Shown: positions 9,190 through 16,520, counted from the first letter of the stretch. The stretch is 30,976 bases of DNA from DATJXG01 sp035500455 (GCA_035500455.1 DATJXG010000061.1:1-30976), one strand, 5' to 3'. Translations and numbers: made by a program. Notes: generated from the letters alone by a model not told the origin.

Positions 9190-9639
9190 TTACTTCTCTG
9201 ACGGCTCGGCCTTTGGCTCTTGTGACAACAGAATCGCCGCTACAATCGCCAGCCCTACTCCCACCGCCTGCGTGCCGGTCAAGCGCTCGTGCAGCACCAC
9301 CACGGCGAATCCCACCGTCAGCAGCGGATAGAGCGAGATCAGCGAAATCACAATCGACGCCTTGCCCCCCGACTCCAGCGCCACAAAGCTGGTCAGCGCT
9401 CCTAGTCCGTTCAGCGTCCCTCCCAGCACCGCCAGCCAGAAGATAAACGGCCGCACGTGCCAGTGCATGGTCACCGTCATCGCGAGCACAACCGAAATGG
9501 CGACCATCGCCCAGGCAAACCACAGGAATGACAACTCGCTGGAAATGCGGTTGGTCGAGAGTTTCTGGGTTACGCCGGTGATGCCCCAGAACAGCAGGGC
9601 AATCGCCGCAAACCAGAGCCACGCGGGAATCAAAGCCAT
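9190..9639 (-). CDS. Half-size EamA/DMT transporter, second of a pair
   Basis: A 149-residue inner-membrane protein with one EamA domain of about five transmembrane helices (AWLWFAAIALLFWGITG, IFWLAVLGGTLNGLGALTSF, LLTVGFAVVVLHERL, VGVGLAIVAAILL). Canonical drug/metabolite transporters have two such domains in about 300 residues. It closely parallels its neighbour: both carry GGKASIV, then a segment ending in LHER. ATG 9639 is chosen; an in-frame GTG at 9645 directly abuts the previous stop. The two ORFs share one frame with only a TAG between them, so a recent nonsense split, a coupled pair forming a heterodimer, or stop-codon readthrough are all possible. The substrate is unknown. Confidence 0.8.
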   Translation of the reverse strand: MALIPAWLWFAAIALLFWGITGVTQKLSTNRISSELSFLWFAWAMVAISVVLAMTVTMHWHVRPFIFWLAVLGGTLNGLGALTSFVALESGGKASIVISLISLYPLLTVGFAVVVLHERLTGTQAVGVGLAIVAAILLSQEPKAEPSEK

Positions 9640-9645
9640 AGTCAC

Positions 9646-10119
9646 CTACATGCTCAGCAGATAGATCGCAACCAGCGCCACCGCCAGCCCGGCTTTCTGC
9701 AAGTTGCTGATGCGCTCGTGCAGCAGCAGAATCGCCAGAATCACAGTCACCAATGGAAACAGTGCGGTCGCCGGAACCACGATTGAAGCTTTGCCGCCGA
9801 TCACCAGCGCGTGAAAGAACGCGATATTCCCAGTACCACCCAGGATGCCGGTGACGAAAGCCCACGCCATTCCCGCTTTGCGATGCTCGCCAGTCGCCCG
9901 CGCGCGAGGCGAACGCCACATGATAAGCATTAAGGGCAAAAGGCCGAGGGTGAAAAATATCTGGTTGGTATCGGCGTCAACGCCGCCGGAAGCTACTTTC
10001 GAAACGGCCCCCCAAGCTCCCCAAAGCAGAATCGTCAGCAGGGAGTAAGCAAGCCACGCCGGCATGCCCAGAATGGCGGGACTGGTTGCGCGAGAGCTTG
10101 CCGCGGGAGTGGAAGACAT
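9646..10119 (-). CDS. Half-size EamA/DMT transporter, first of a pair
   Basis: A 157-residue membrane protein with a single EamA domain: AWLAYSLLTILLWGAWG, then QIFFTLGLLPLMLIMW, GMAWAFVTGILGGTGNIAFF, and GGKASIV followed by FPLVTVILAILLLHERI. ATG 10119 is used; ATG 10065 (MPAWLAY) would give a 139-residue form that starts right at the first helix and is equally plausible, since neither start has a clear Shine-Dalgarno site. It ends with TAG at 9646-9648, and the next codon in the same frame is GTG, the possible start of the second half. The nearby sugar enzymes suggest a sugar or sugar-acid substrate, which is inference only. Confidence 0.78.
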   Translation of the reverse strand: MSSTPAASSRATSPAILGMPAWLAYSLLTILLWGAWGAVSKVASGGVDADTNQIFFTLGLLPLMLIMWRSPRARATGEHRKAGMAWAFVTGILGGTGNIAFFHALVIGGKASIVVPATALFPLVTVILAILLLHERISNLQKAGLAVALVAIYLLSM

Positions 10120-10351
10120 AGAGGTTTTCGAGTTGCATCTTTGCCGGCGCCGCGAAAAGCAACTCACCAGCCTTGAAGGACGTTTGAGAATACCCTCTGC
10201 CCTTCAGCCTGACAACTGCCCGTCGCAGAACAAACCGTCAATTTTTTGATTCTTCCTTTGCTTTAGCGCTTCACCCCGGTTTTGCGCGCCAGGGACTACC
10301 TTGATCTCGTATGATTTCCAGCGGCGCAACGCTCGGGCAACGGACTACTCC

Positions 10352-11482
10352 ATGAAAATCACCCAGATCGAAGCCATCCACATGCGCGTAGAGGACCCGA
10401 ACATAGGCCTGTTCGACGGCTCCTATGACAACTGCGTAATCGTCATTCATACCGATGACGGCGTCACCGGCCTGGGCGAAACCGAATCGCTCGCCCCCGC
10501 CATTCAGGCCATCATCCAGGGCCCCTCTGCCCACAATCATGCGCAGGCCCTGAAAGAAGTTCTCATCGGCCAGGACCCCACCGATCCCAGCTTGTGGGAC
10601 CGCATGTATGAATGCACCGACTACGTGGGCCGCCGTGGACTGGTCATGCACGCCATCGGCGGAGTCGATCTCGCGCTCTGGGATCTGCGCGGAAAAATCC
10701 AGGGCAAACCGGTGCACGCCCTGCTCGGCGGCGCCCACCGCGATCGCCTCCCTGCCTACGGAACGATTTATCCCATTGAGCGCACGCCTGACGGAGTAAA
10801 GCGCCAGGTGGAGGAAGGCCAGAAGAAAAACCTGCGGGCGTTCAAGTTGTGCGCCGATCCCTGGTGGATGGACGACCTGAAACTTACCGGCCGCCTGCTG
10901 CTGGCAGCCCGCGAGGCCGCAGGCTCCGACGCCAAAGTCATCGTGGATGCCGCCCTTTCTTATCGCACCGCGGAAGAAGGATTGCGGCTGATTCCAGCGC
11001 TGCTCGACGCAAACATCTGGTTCCTGGAAGCTCCGCTGCCGCTCGACGACGTAGAAGGCCACGCCCGCATGGCCGGCCACGGACTTCCGCTCGGAGTGGG
11101 CGACCTGGGCCTCACCCACGTTCGCGAATTCATCGAAATGATGGACTTCGGCGGCTGCGACATCTGCCAGCCGGATATTTCTGAAGTCGGCGGCTTCACC
11201 GGAATCCTCAAGATTGCGGAAGCGGCCGCCCAGCGCGGCAAGCGCGTCATCACCCACGGCTACAAAACCAACATCGAGATCGCCGCCAACCTGCATTTCC
11301 TGGCGGCTCAGCCGAAGGAAGAGATTCTCGAGTATTCGCTGAGCTATTCGCCGCTTCGCTGGGAAACCACAAGTGAGCGCCTGCCGGTTGAGAGTGATGG
11401 ATGCGTCCGGGTACCGCAAGCGCCAGGCTTGGGAGTCACGCTGAATCTGGAATCTGTGCAGAAGTATCGTTGGCCACAATAA
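10352..11482 (+). CDS. Mandelate racemase / muconate lactonizing enzyme family protein (probable sugar-acid dehydratase)
   Basis: A 376-residue enolase-superfamily enzyme. These enzymes abstract the alpha proton of a carboxylate to form a Mg-stabilised enolate; many family members dehydrate aldonic or aldaric acids. The lid domain occupies about residues 1-115 and the barrel follows. Visible catalytic features are Lys165 (AFKLC), Mg ligands Asp199 (VIVDA), Glu226 (FLEAPL) and Asp251 (GVGD, where Glu is more usual), Asp275 (CQPDISEVGG) and His302 (ITHGYK), the last two forming the His-Asp dyad. The second Lys of the usual KxK motif is Cys167, so chemistry probably relies on the His. ATG 10352 gives the canonical N-terminus MKITQIEAI; the upstream in-frame TTG at 10301 is unlikely. 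It converges on the alcohol dehydrogenase. Confidence 0.88.
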   Translation: MKITQIEAIHMRVEDPNIGLFDGSYDNCVIVIHTDDGVTGLGETESLAPAIQAIIQGPSAHNHAQALKEVLIGQDPTDPSLWDRMYECTDYVGRRGLVMHAIGGVDLALWDLRGKIQGKPVHALLGGAHRDRLPAYGTIYPIERTPDGVKRQVEEGQKKNLRAFKLCADPWWMDDLKLTGRLLLAAREAAGSDAKVIVDAALSYRTAEEGLRLIPALLDANIWFLEAPLPLDDVEGHARMAGHGLPLGVGDLGLTHVREFIEMMDFGGCDICQPDISEVGGFTGILKIAEAAAQRGKRVITHGYKTNIEIAANLHFLAAQPKEEILEYSLSYSPLRWETTSERLPVESDGCVRVPQAPGLGVTLNLESVQKYRWPQ

Positions 11483-11514
11483 GCCGGAGTAGGGACACCC
11501 CGGAGTAGACGCCG

Positions 11515-12513
11515 CTACGTTGTCCCGCTCACGCCCAGCGTCATCTTCAGCGTCGCCCCAGGCGCGCGCGTGATCTTCTCCATCGCCTCCTGGCCCTGCT
11601 CGAGCGGCATAGTCACCGTCCAGGCAGTGAGATCAATCTCTCCGGCAATCAGCAGATCGAGCGATCTTCGGAAATCGGCCGGCGTATATGCGAACGACAT
11701 CACCACGCGATGCTCTTTGCGAATGCTGGTGACAAAATCCAATTCGCTTTTCTGCGCGCCCATGCCGAGCAACACGACCTGCCCCCCGGGCCGGCAAAGA
11801 TCGAACGCCATTTGCCGCGCCGGAGCGCTGCCGCTGGCGTCAATCACCACGTCGAAACCAACACCGCCAAGCTTGTTCGCCTCGGCCACACCTTCGGCAG
11901 TCCTGGTGTTGATAGCTGCCGACGCCCCCATCTTTCGCATGGTCTCCAGCCGTTGATCATTTACATCCACCAAGAGCACGTCCCGCGCGCCAATTCGCAA
12001 AGCTGCCAGCAGCGCAAGCGCCCCCATGGTTCCCGCTCCCACAATCGCTAAGCGGAAGAACGGCGCCGGCGCGGTGATACGAAACAGGTGCACAACGTTC
12101 GCCAGGGGCTCGGTCAGAATCGCCCGCGCAGAGGGGAGTGATTCCGGAATCTCGTAAATCTGCCGTTCGGGAACCGCAACGAACTCGGCGAAAGATCCCG
12201 GCGTCTGATCCATGCCGAGAATCCGCCATGATCCGCACAGATTCTGCGCTCCCGCCAGGCAAGCCGGGCAGCTTCCGCAATTGATCAGCGGATTGGCGAC
12301 CACCCTGCGCCCGTCTGCCAGCCGGCCCACCAGTTCGTGGCCCAGCACCAGCGGGGGCTTGCGCCGTGCGCTGTGGCCCAGGAATCCAGAGATATCCGAG
12401 CCACATACGCCTGCGATCTCAATGGCGATCTCTGTTTCTCCCTGCTGTGGCAATGGACGTGGGCGTTCTTCGATTTCTACTTTTTCAGGGGCGATGTAAA
12501 CCAGGGCTCGCAT
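11515..12513 (-). CDS. Zinc-dependent medium-chain alcohol/sorbitol-type dehydrogenase
   Basis: A 332-residue MDR-family oxidoreductase that oxidises an alcohol or polyol with NAD(P). The catalytic zinc ligands are Cys37 (GVCGSD), His59-Glu60 (LGHELVG) and probably Glu135 (LTEPLANV). The structural zinc loop has four Cys at about residues 79, 82, 85 and 93 (CGSCPACLAG, then NLC). The Rossmann motif GAGTMGALALLAA starts near residue 159. This resembles sorbitol or L-threonine dehydrogenases; the substrate cannot be fixed. ATG 12513 (MRALVYIAPEKVEIEE) is the natural family start; there is no obvious Shine-Dalgarno site. Together with the sugar-acid dehydratase-like and mutarotase-like neighbours it fits an oxidative sugar pathway. 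Confidence 0.88.
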   Translation of the reverse strand: MRALVYIAPEKVEIEERPRPLPQQGETEIAIEIAGVCGSDISGFLGHSARRKPPLVLGHELVGRLADGRRVVANPLINCGSCPACLAGAQNLCGSWRILGMDQTPGSFAEFVAVPERQIYEIPESLPSARAILTEPLANVVHLFRITAPAPFFRLAIVGAGTMGALALLAALRIGARDVLLVDVNDQRLETMRKMGASAAINTRTAEGVAEANKLGGVGFDVVIDASGSAPARQMAFDLCRPGGQVVLLGMGAQKSELDFVTSIRKEHRVVMSFAYTPADFRRSLDLLIAGEIDLTAWTVTMPLEQGQEAMEKITRAPGATLKMTLGVSGTT

Positions 12514-12609
12514 CGCGGGCAGTATAGCGGAGTCTGCCTGCCGCAAACCACCGGATTAAGAATCAATGTGCCAAAACCGATGCGTCATACTCTCCGGAGG
12601 TTCTCTCCG

Positions 12610-12726
12610 CGGCTTCGGCGGATGTTCTCAGCGCCCTCGGCGCTTTAGGATTTTGAATTTTCCTGCAGCCTCACCGAAACCCTCAAACGCCGAGAAGGCA
12701 GAGATCCGCCGAGCACGCCGAAGCCG
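12610..12726. repeat. Imperfect palindrome of CGCCGAG-type words
   Basis: The outer arms 12610-12620 (CGGCTTCGGCG) and 12716-12726 are exact reverse complements. Inward, 12619-12642 and about 12688-12708 match imperfectly, both ending in TCGGCG and its complement. The words resemble CGCCGAGNA. It lies between the divergent starts of the dehydrogenase (12513) and the next gene (12790), so it is not a 3' element here. Confidence 0.65.
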
Positions 12727-12789
12727 TGATTCTGACCAATTCACCCCGCGTGGTAGCATCAATTGGGCGTTCCTGGAAACAGATTCTCG

Positions 12790-14679
12790 ATGTTGTCTCT
12801 CGGCAGCGGCGTGAGAAAGATAAGTCTGCTGCTCTCCGCCTGGCTGGCATTTTCGGCCGCTGCCGCCTCCAAGTCCGACCTGCCCAAGTGGATCCGGGTC
12901 AGTTCACTTCATTTTGCCGTTCTCACCGATGCTGAAGAGAAGAACGGAGTCGAGGTCGCGCTCCGCCTGGAACAGATGCGTGCATTGTGCGGGCAACTCC
13001 TGCTCAAGGACAAGCTCACCATGCCCGAACCCCTGGATGTGGTGGCCTTCCAGTCCTACGGCGAATACGCGCAAGTCGCGCCCGCGCAGGGCCAGCAGGC
13101 AGCGGCCCAGGGCTTTTTCCTCCCTGGAGACGACCGCAACTATATCGTGCTCAATCTGGCGGACGAGGAAAGCTGGCTGGCGGTCCGCCGTGAATTCGCC
13201 AAGATCTATCTGAACTACAACTATCCGCCGACCCCACCCTGGTTCGATGAAGGCTTTGCCCGCTTCTTCTCCAGCACGCGCGTCGATGACCACTTCGCGA
13301 CCATCGGCGGCGATCCGGCATCGTTGATCCAGGTTCTGAATTCCCAGCCCTGGCAGCCGTTGCCCGATCTGTTCAGCCTGAAGGCAGCCGACGTCAAAAG
13401 TTTGAAAGGTACGCAGCAAGCGCAGTTCGCCGCGGAGTCATGGATTGTCATGCACTACCTGCTCAAAAAGGAAAAGCTGCCCGAGACCGGAACTTATTTC
13501 GGTCTCGTCGAAAATCAGGGGCAGGCAGTGGCACAGGCGATCCAGCAAGCCTACGGCATGAGTGCCGCTCAACTCGAACAATCCATCAAAGACTACTTCC
13601 ACGCTCTCTCCACTTCACCTCCGCAACCGTCGCGCGAGCCCAAAGCGCCTCCCCTGCCCCAGGGAGCGTGGCAGGTTCCAGTCGCGGTTGGCCCCGGAGA
13701 CGTGGGAACCAGTTGGGCAGAAGTGCGTCTATCGCAAGCCCAGGCACTGATCGCCGAGGTTATGGCGCGCGTCCCCGAACATCGAGAGGAAGCCATCGGG
13801 CAACTCAACACACTCGTGGACCAGCCGCTCACTGAAAGCTTCATCGCCCACCGCGCCCTCGGCTGGGCCTATTTTGCGGACGGAAAATTCAAAGACGCTC
13901 TGGAAGAATTCCAGCATGCGTTGGACATTGACGGCGCTGATCCCTGGACGCACTACTACATAGCACGCACCAAGTATGAAATGGCGCAGCGTGGCGGCGA
14001 GATGTTTCCCGGCCTCGCCAACATGATGCAGGACCTGCGCATCGTCCTCGACTGGAACACCGACTTCGCCGAGGCCTACCACATGCTGGCTATGGCGCGG
14101 GTGCAAGGTGGAGGGATCAACTCGGCGCTCCAAGCCATGCGCCAGGCCATTCGCCTGAACCCACGCAACGAAAGTTATCTGCTGGACCTGGCCCGGGTCT
14201 ATATGGCGGGGAAGAAATGGGACGACGCCACCGATATGCTGGAGCGGCTCAAGAACAGCCCCGACCAGCAAATTGCTTCCATCGCCAGGCAGAACCTGCA
14301 GGACCTGCCTACGTTGAAAAAATATGGGCTGATGCCGCAGCACGCAACTGCCGCCAACAACGCGACGGCTCCAAGCCCTTCTGCGACGGATTCCGATGAC
14401 GAATCCGCCACCACCCACGCCGAGCCTCCGCCGGACCGGCGCAAGGTGCAATTCCTCAAAGGCAGGCTCATCGCGGTAAATTGCAGCCAGCCCCCGGTCG
14501 CGGTATTAACCGTAACCAGCGCCAGCCGCCGCCTGAAGCTGCGCACCGATGACTACAAATCCCTGCTGCTGATCGGCGCCGACGAGTTCTCCTGCGACTG
14601 GCGCGACCGCACGGTAATCGCCAACTACAAAGCCGGCGGAAAGGCCGACGGCGATCTGGTGTCGTTGGAAGTGCAGTGA
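12790..14679 (+). CDS. Secreted peptidase-MA-like / TPR protein with degenerate zinc motif
   Basis: A 629-residue exported protein. ATG 12790 opens into a signal peptide (MLSLGSGVRKISLLLSAWLA, cleavage near AAAS). Residues 30-270 follow the layout of gluzincin-type peptidase-MA-like (DUF1570-like) domains: a strand RVSSLHFAVLTDA, a helix region, and PPWFDEGFARFFSS at about 150-162, which corresponds to the WLxEGxA segment with the third zinc ligand. The expected HExxH is replaced by REFAK at about 134-138, so zinc peptidase activity is unlikely. TPR helices lie at about 345-490 (KFKDALEEFQHALDID, NSALQAMRQAIRLNP). After a low-complexity linker, residues 552-629 form a small beta domain (FLKGRLIAVNC to GDLVSLEVQ). 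The upstream in-frame TTG at 12763 is less likely. Confidence 0.78.
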   Translation: MLSLGSGVRKISLLLSAWLAFSAAAASKSDLPKWIRVSSLHFAVLTDAEEKNGVEVALRLEQMRALCGQLLLKDKLTMPEPLDVVAFQSYGEYAQVAPAQGQQAAAQGFFLPGDDRNYIVLNLADEESWLAVRREFAKIYLNYNYPPTPPWFDEGFARFFSSTRVDDHFATIGGDPASLIQVLNSQPWQPLPDLFSLKAADVKSLKGTQQAQFAAESWIVMHYLLKKEKLPETGTYFGLVENQGQAVAQAIQQAYGMSAAQLEQSIKDYFHALSTSPPQPSREPKAPPLPQGAWQVPVAVGPGDVGTSWAEVRLSQAQALIAEVMARVPEHREEAIGQLNTLVDQPLTESFIAHRALGWAYFADGKFKDALEEFQHALDIDGADPWTHYYIARTKYEMAQRGGEMFPGLANMMQDLRIVLDWNTDFAEAYHMLAMARVQGGGINSALQAMRQAIRLNPRNESYLLDLARVYMAGKKWDDATDMLERLKNSPDQQIASIARQNLQDLPTLKKYGLMPQHATAANNATAPSPSATDSDDESATTHAEPPPDRRKVQFLKGRLIAVNCSQPPVAVLTVTSASRRLKLRTDDYKSLLLIGADEFSCDWRDRTVIANYKAGGKADGDLVSLEVQ

Positions 14680-14690
14680 AGGTGGGGGAA

Positions 14691-14880
14691 TTGCTGATTG
14701 CTGATTGCTGATTGAACGGCAAAGAGAATTTTCAATTGCCGATTGCCGATTTTCGATTGCCAATTTTGATTTTTGATTGCTGATTCTAAGGCCTGACGTT
14801 GTTCGCTAGAGCCTTTCAATCGAAAATCGAAAATTGGCAGTCGGAAATCGACAATCGCCAATCATCAATCAACAATCGTC
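14691..14880. repeat. Heptad-phased inverted repeat (NNNGATT / AATCNNN)
   Basis: The right arm 14818-14880 is nine consecutive 7-nt units in perfect phase: AATCGAA twice, AATTGGC, AGTCGGA, AATCGAC, AATCGCC, AATCATC, AATCAAC and AATCGTC. The left arm holds reverse-complement words: GCTGATT three times at 14693-14713, then TTCAATT, GCCGATT twice, TTCGATT and GCCAATT at 14731-14765, a 6-nt unit, TTTGATT and GCTGATT to 14785. A 32-nt loop separates the arms. It lies between the stop codons of two convergent genes. Since 7 is not a multiple of 3, it yields spurious ORFs with Ser-Ala-Ile-Asn-Gln repeats. Confidence 0.92.
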
Positions 14881-14894
14881 ACTCAAGAATTCTC

Positions 14895-14930
14895 AAAAGG
14901 AAAACCCTCCTCGGGGAAGTGAGGAGGGTT
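14895..14930 (-). terminator. Rho-independent terminator of the cold-shock gene
   Basis: The stem arms 14903-14912 (AACCCTCCTC) and 14921-14930 are perfect over 10 bp with an 8-nt loop. On the minus strand the stem is followed by a T-rich run, TTCCTTTT. It starts 22 nt after the cold-shock stop codon. Confidence 0.88.
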
Positions 14931-14952
14931 CGTGAAGGTTGGGAACTTCGCC

Positions 14953-15156
14953 TCAGACGCGAACGACGTTAGCCGCCTGAAAGCCCTTAGGGCCTTTCAG
15001 TAGATCGAACTCTACCGTCTCGCCTTCATTCAGCGTGCGATATCCGTTCTCCTGGATCGCCGAGAAATGGACGAAGACATCCTCCCCGGTAGAGCGCTGG
15101 ATAAATCCATAGCCCTTAGCTCCGTTAAACCACTTCACTGTACCCTTCTCTCTCAC
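14953..15156 (-). CDS. csp: Cold-shock domain protein (CspA family)
   Basis: A 67-residue single-domain OB-fold nucleic-acid chaperone that binds single-stranded RNA and DNA. RNP1 (KGYGFIQ) and RNP2 (VFVHFSAI) are both intact, and length and ends match the family (MREKGTVKWFNGAKGYG to GFQAANVVRV). The start is GTG at 15156, with AAGGAG about 6 nt upstream. It is monocistronic, with a clear terminator at 14895-14930. The 422-nt upstream gap leaves room for the long structured leader common in this family, and holds a strong hairpin at 15306-15346. Confidence 0.96.
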   Translation of the reverse strand: MREKGTVKWFNGAKGYGFIQRSTGEDVFVHFSAIQENGYRTLNEGETVEFDLLKGPKGFQAANVVRV

Positions 15157-15578
15157 AAAGAACTCCTTTCGCCTCGGTTAATGGAATTCTTCCACACTCC
15201 TCCGTGGACCTGCTCCCGAACACGTACCCCCCTCGAAAGAACCTGGAAGTCTTGCAAGGTGGACATTCGCTTTCAGCCGCAATCGAGCGTCAAATAGAAA
15301 GACCCCGGAGTTTCGCGCCGTAACCGAGATGCGGCGCGAAGCTCCGAGGCCTGTCGTAATGGCGCGAGTTGCGACTGCTCGACACAAACGTCAACCGGAT
15401 AAACGCGTGCTCGTTGCTGCCTTCCGCAACGAGCAACAGATAATATTCATGGCGGAGTGTTATGGCAAGAGGGGATTTCTTCGTGAAGAATACAGCTACG
15501 AACTATTTCTCAATTGGATTGTGTTGCAAGTCGTTTTTTATCTGATGGATACGCCCTTGAGGCAAGATCGTATACAAC
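15157..15578. other. 422-nt divergent gap between csp and the YihY-type gene
   Basis: This carries the promoters and leaders of the two divergent genes. A weak minus-strand candidate is TTGACG near 15285-15290. For the plus strand, TTGCAA near 15526 with GGATAC 17 nt downstream is a weak candidate. Stem-loops are at 15306-15346 and 15409-15434 (GCTCGTTGC/GCAACGAGC, 8-nt loop). A plus-strand ORF at 15329-15589 (86 codons) has no family resemblance and overlaps both hairpins, so I do not call it. Confidence 0.45.
15306..15346 (-). other. Strong 15-bp stem-loop upstream of csp
   Basis: The arms 15306-15320 and 15332-15346 pair over 15 positions (CGGAGTTTCGCGCCG against its complement) with one T/G mismatch and an 11-nt loop. 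On the minus strand it is followed by GGGTCTTTCTATTTG, which is terminator-like. No annotated minus-strand gene lies upstream, so it could end a small RNA, be part of the csp leader, or be a REP-like palindrome. Confidence 0.55.
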
Positions 15579-16484
15579 ATGCAAAATGATGACCAGCAGT
15601 CACGACATTTCCAAGATCCCGACGCCGGCGCCGCTGTCCAAGCGGTCCGCCTCCTCTCCCGCCGCGCCAATCCCCTGGTCACCACCGTCAAATACCTGAT
15701 GCGCACCGACGTCCACACCTTTGCCTTTTCCGTCGCCGCCAACGCCATCCTGTCGTTCTTTCCTTTTGTGCTGCTGCTGCTCACGCTGGTGCGCCGCGTC
15801 TTTCATTCTCCCGCGATGTATAACGTGGTCGTTGAACTCCTGCGCGATTATTTGCCCGCCGGCCAGGACTTCGTGATTCGCAACCTCAACGCGCTCTCCA
15901 ATGGCCAGCATCGCGCCCAGATTCTCTCTCTGCTCATTCTCCTGGTGACGTCCACCGGGGTTTTCATGCCCCTGGAAGTTGCTTTGAACCGTATCTGGAG
16001 ATTTCCCAACAACCGCTCCTATTTCGGCAACCAGCTCATTGCCCTGGGGCTCGCCTTCGCCTGCGGCGTGCTGGCACTGCTCTCCATTGCGCTCACCGCC
16101 GGCAACGCCGTGCTGGTACAGACTTCGCTGCATGACCGCGGCCCTCTGGTGGTGCGCCTTGTCGGTTTTCTCACCATGAAGGTGTGCGCCATTGCGGCCA
16201 GCATCACGATCTTCTTCCTCATCTACTGGCTGCTTCCCAACGGCAAGGTGCGGGCGCGGACCGTTCTACCCACTGCCATCGTGACCGGCCTGCTTTCCGA
16301 GATTTTGAAGTACGCCTACATCATCGCGCTGCCCTGGCTGAATTTTCAGGAAGTCTACGGCCCGTTCGCGCTCTCGGTAAGCCTGATGTTCTGGGCCTTC
16401 CTGACCGGGCTGTTGCTCCTCACCGGCGCCCATCTCTCGGCGCAACGGGTGCGTTTCCGCTCAGCCGCGCCTTCCCAGGAATAA
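15579..16484 (+). CDS. yihY: YihY/UPF0761 family inner-membrane protein
   Basis: A 301-residue polytopic membrane protein of the family once annotated as ribonuclease BN. That name is now considered wrong (E. coli RNase BN activity belongs to Rbn/ElaC), and the family's role is unresolved. Family features are the N-terminal segment MRTDVHTFAFSVAANAILSF, then FFPFVLLLLTLV, the mid-protein VALNRIWRFPNNRSYF, and the C-terminal YIIALPWLNFQEVYGPF and FLTGLLLLTGAHLSA. About six hydrophobic segments are visible. The start is ATG 15579; the first 35 residues are hydrophilic and probably cytoplasmic. There is no obvious operon partner. Confidence 0.88.
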   Translation: MQNDDQQSRHFQDPDAGAAVQAVRLLSRRANPLVTTVKYLMRTDVHTFAFSVAANAILSFFPFVLLLLTLVRRVFHSPAMYNVVVELLRDYLPAGQDFVIRNLNALSNGQHRAQILSLLILLVTSTGVFMPLEVALNRIWRFPNNRSYFGNQLIALGLAFACGVLALLSIALTAGNAVLVQTSLHDRGPLVVRLVGFLTMKVCAIAASITIFFLIYWLLPNGKVRARTVLPTAIVTGLLSEILKYAYIIALPWLNFQEVYGPFALSVSLMFWAFLTGLLLLTGAHLSAQRVRFRSAAPSQE

Positions 16485-16500
16485 CGGCTCGCCCCAAAAT

Positions 16501-16520
16501 CTGTGATTGTTATCACACAG
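16501..16520. promoter_or_regulatory. CRP/FNR-type palindromic operator (TGTGA-N6-TCACA)
   Basis: TGTGA at 16502-16506 and TCACA at 16513-16517, separated by 6 nt, exactly match the E. coli CRP core consensus. It lies 17 nt after the YihY stop codon and about 200 nt before the cyclase-like gene. TTGCAG at 16521-16526 directly abuts it and could be a -35 element for that gene, with a weak AATACG-like -10 about 16 nt on. Which CRP-family regulator would bind is unknown. Confidence 0.55.

Noticed and set aside
10271..11479. 402-codon minus-strand ORF opposite the mandelate-racemase-family gene
   Set aside because: Shadow frame; the plus strand carries all catalytic motifs of the enolase superfamily.
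11484..11508. Two direct copies of CCGGAGTAG in the gap between convergent genes
   Set aside because: Only 9 bp and two copies; no structure or known site, so chance or minor duplication is enough to explain it.
14625..14861. Minus-strand ORFs rich in Ser-Ala-Ile-Asn-Gln repeats
   Set aside because: They are translations of the heptad repeat; the same peptide pattern appears in several frames because the period is 7.
14818..14880. Possible CRISPR array
   Set aside because: The 7-nt units lack distinct long repeats and spacers, and no cas genes are present.
15329..15589. Plus-strand ORF of 86 codons upstream of the YihY-type gene
   Set aside because: No family resemblance, no Shine-Dalgarno site, and it runs through two stem-loops and overlaps the YihY-type start.
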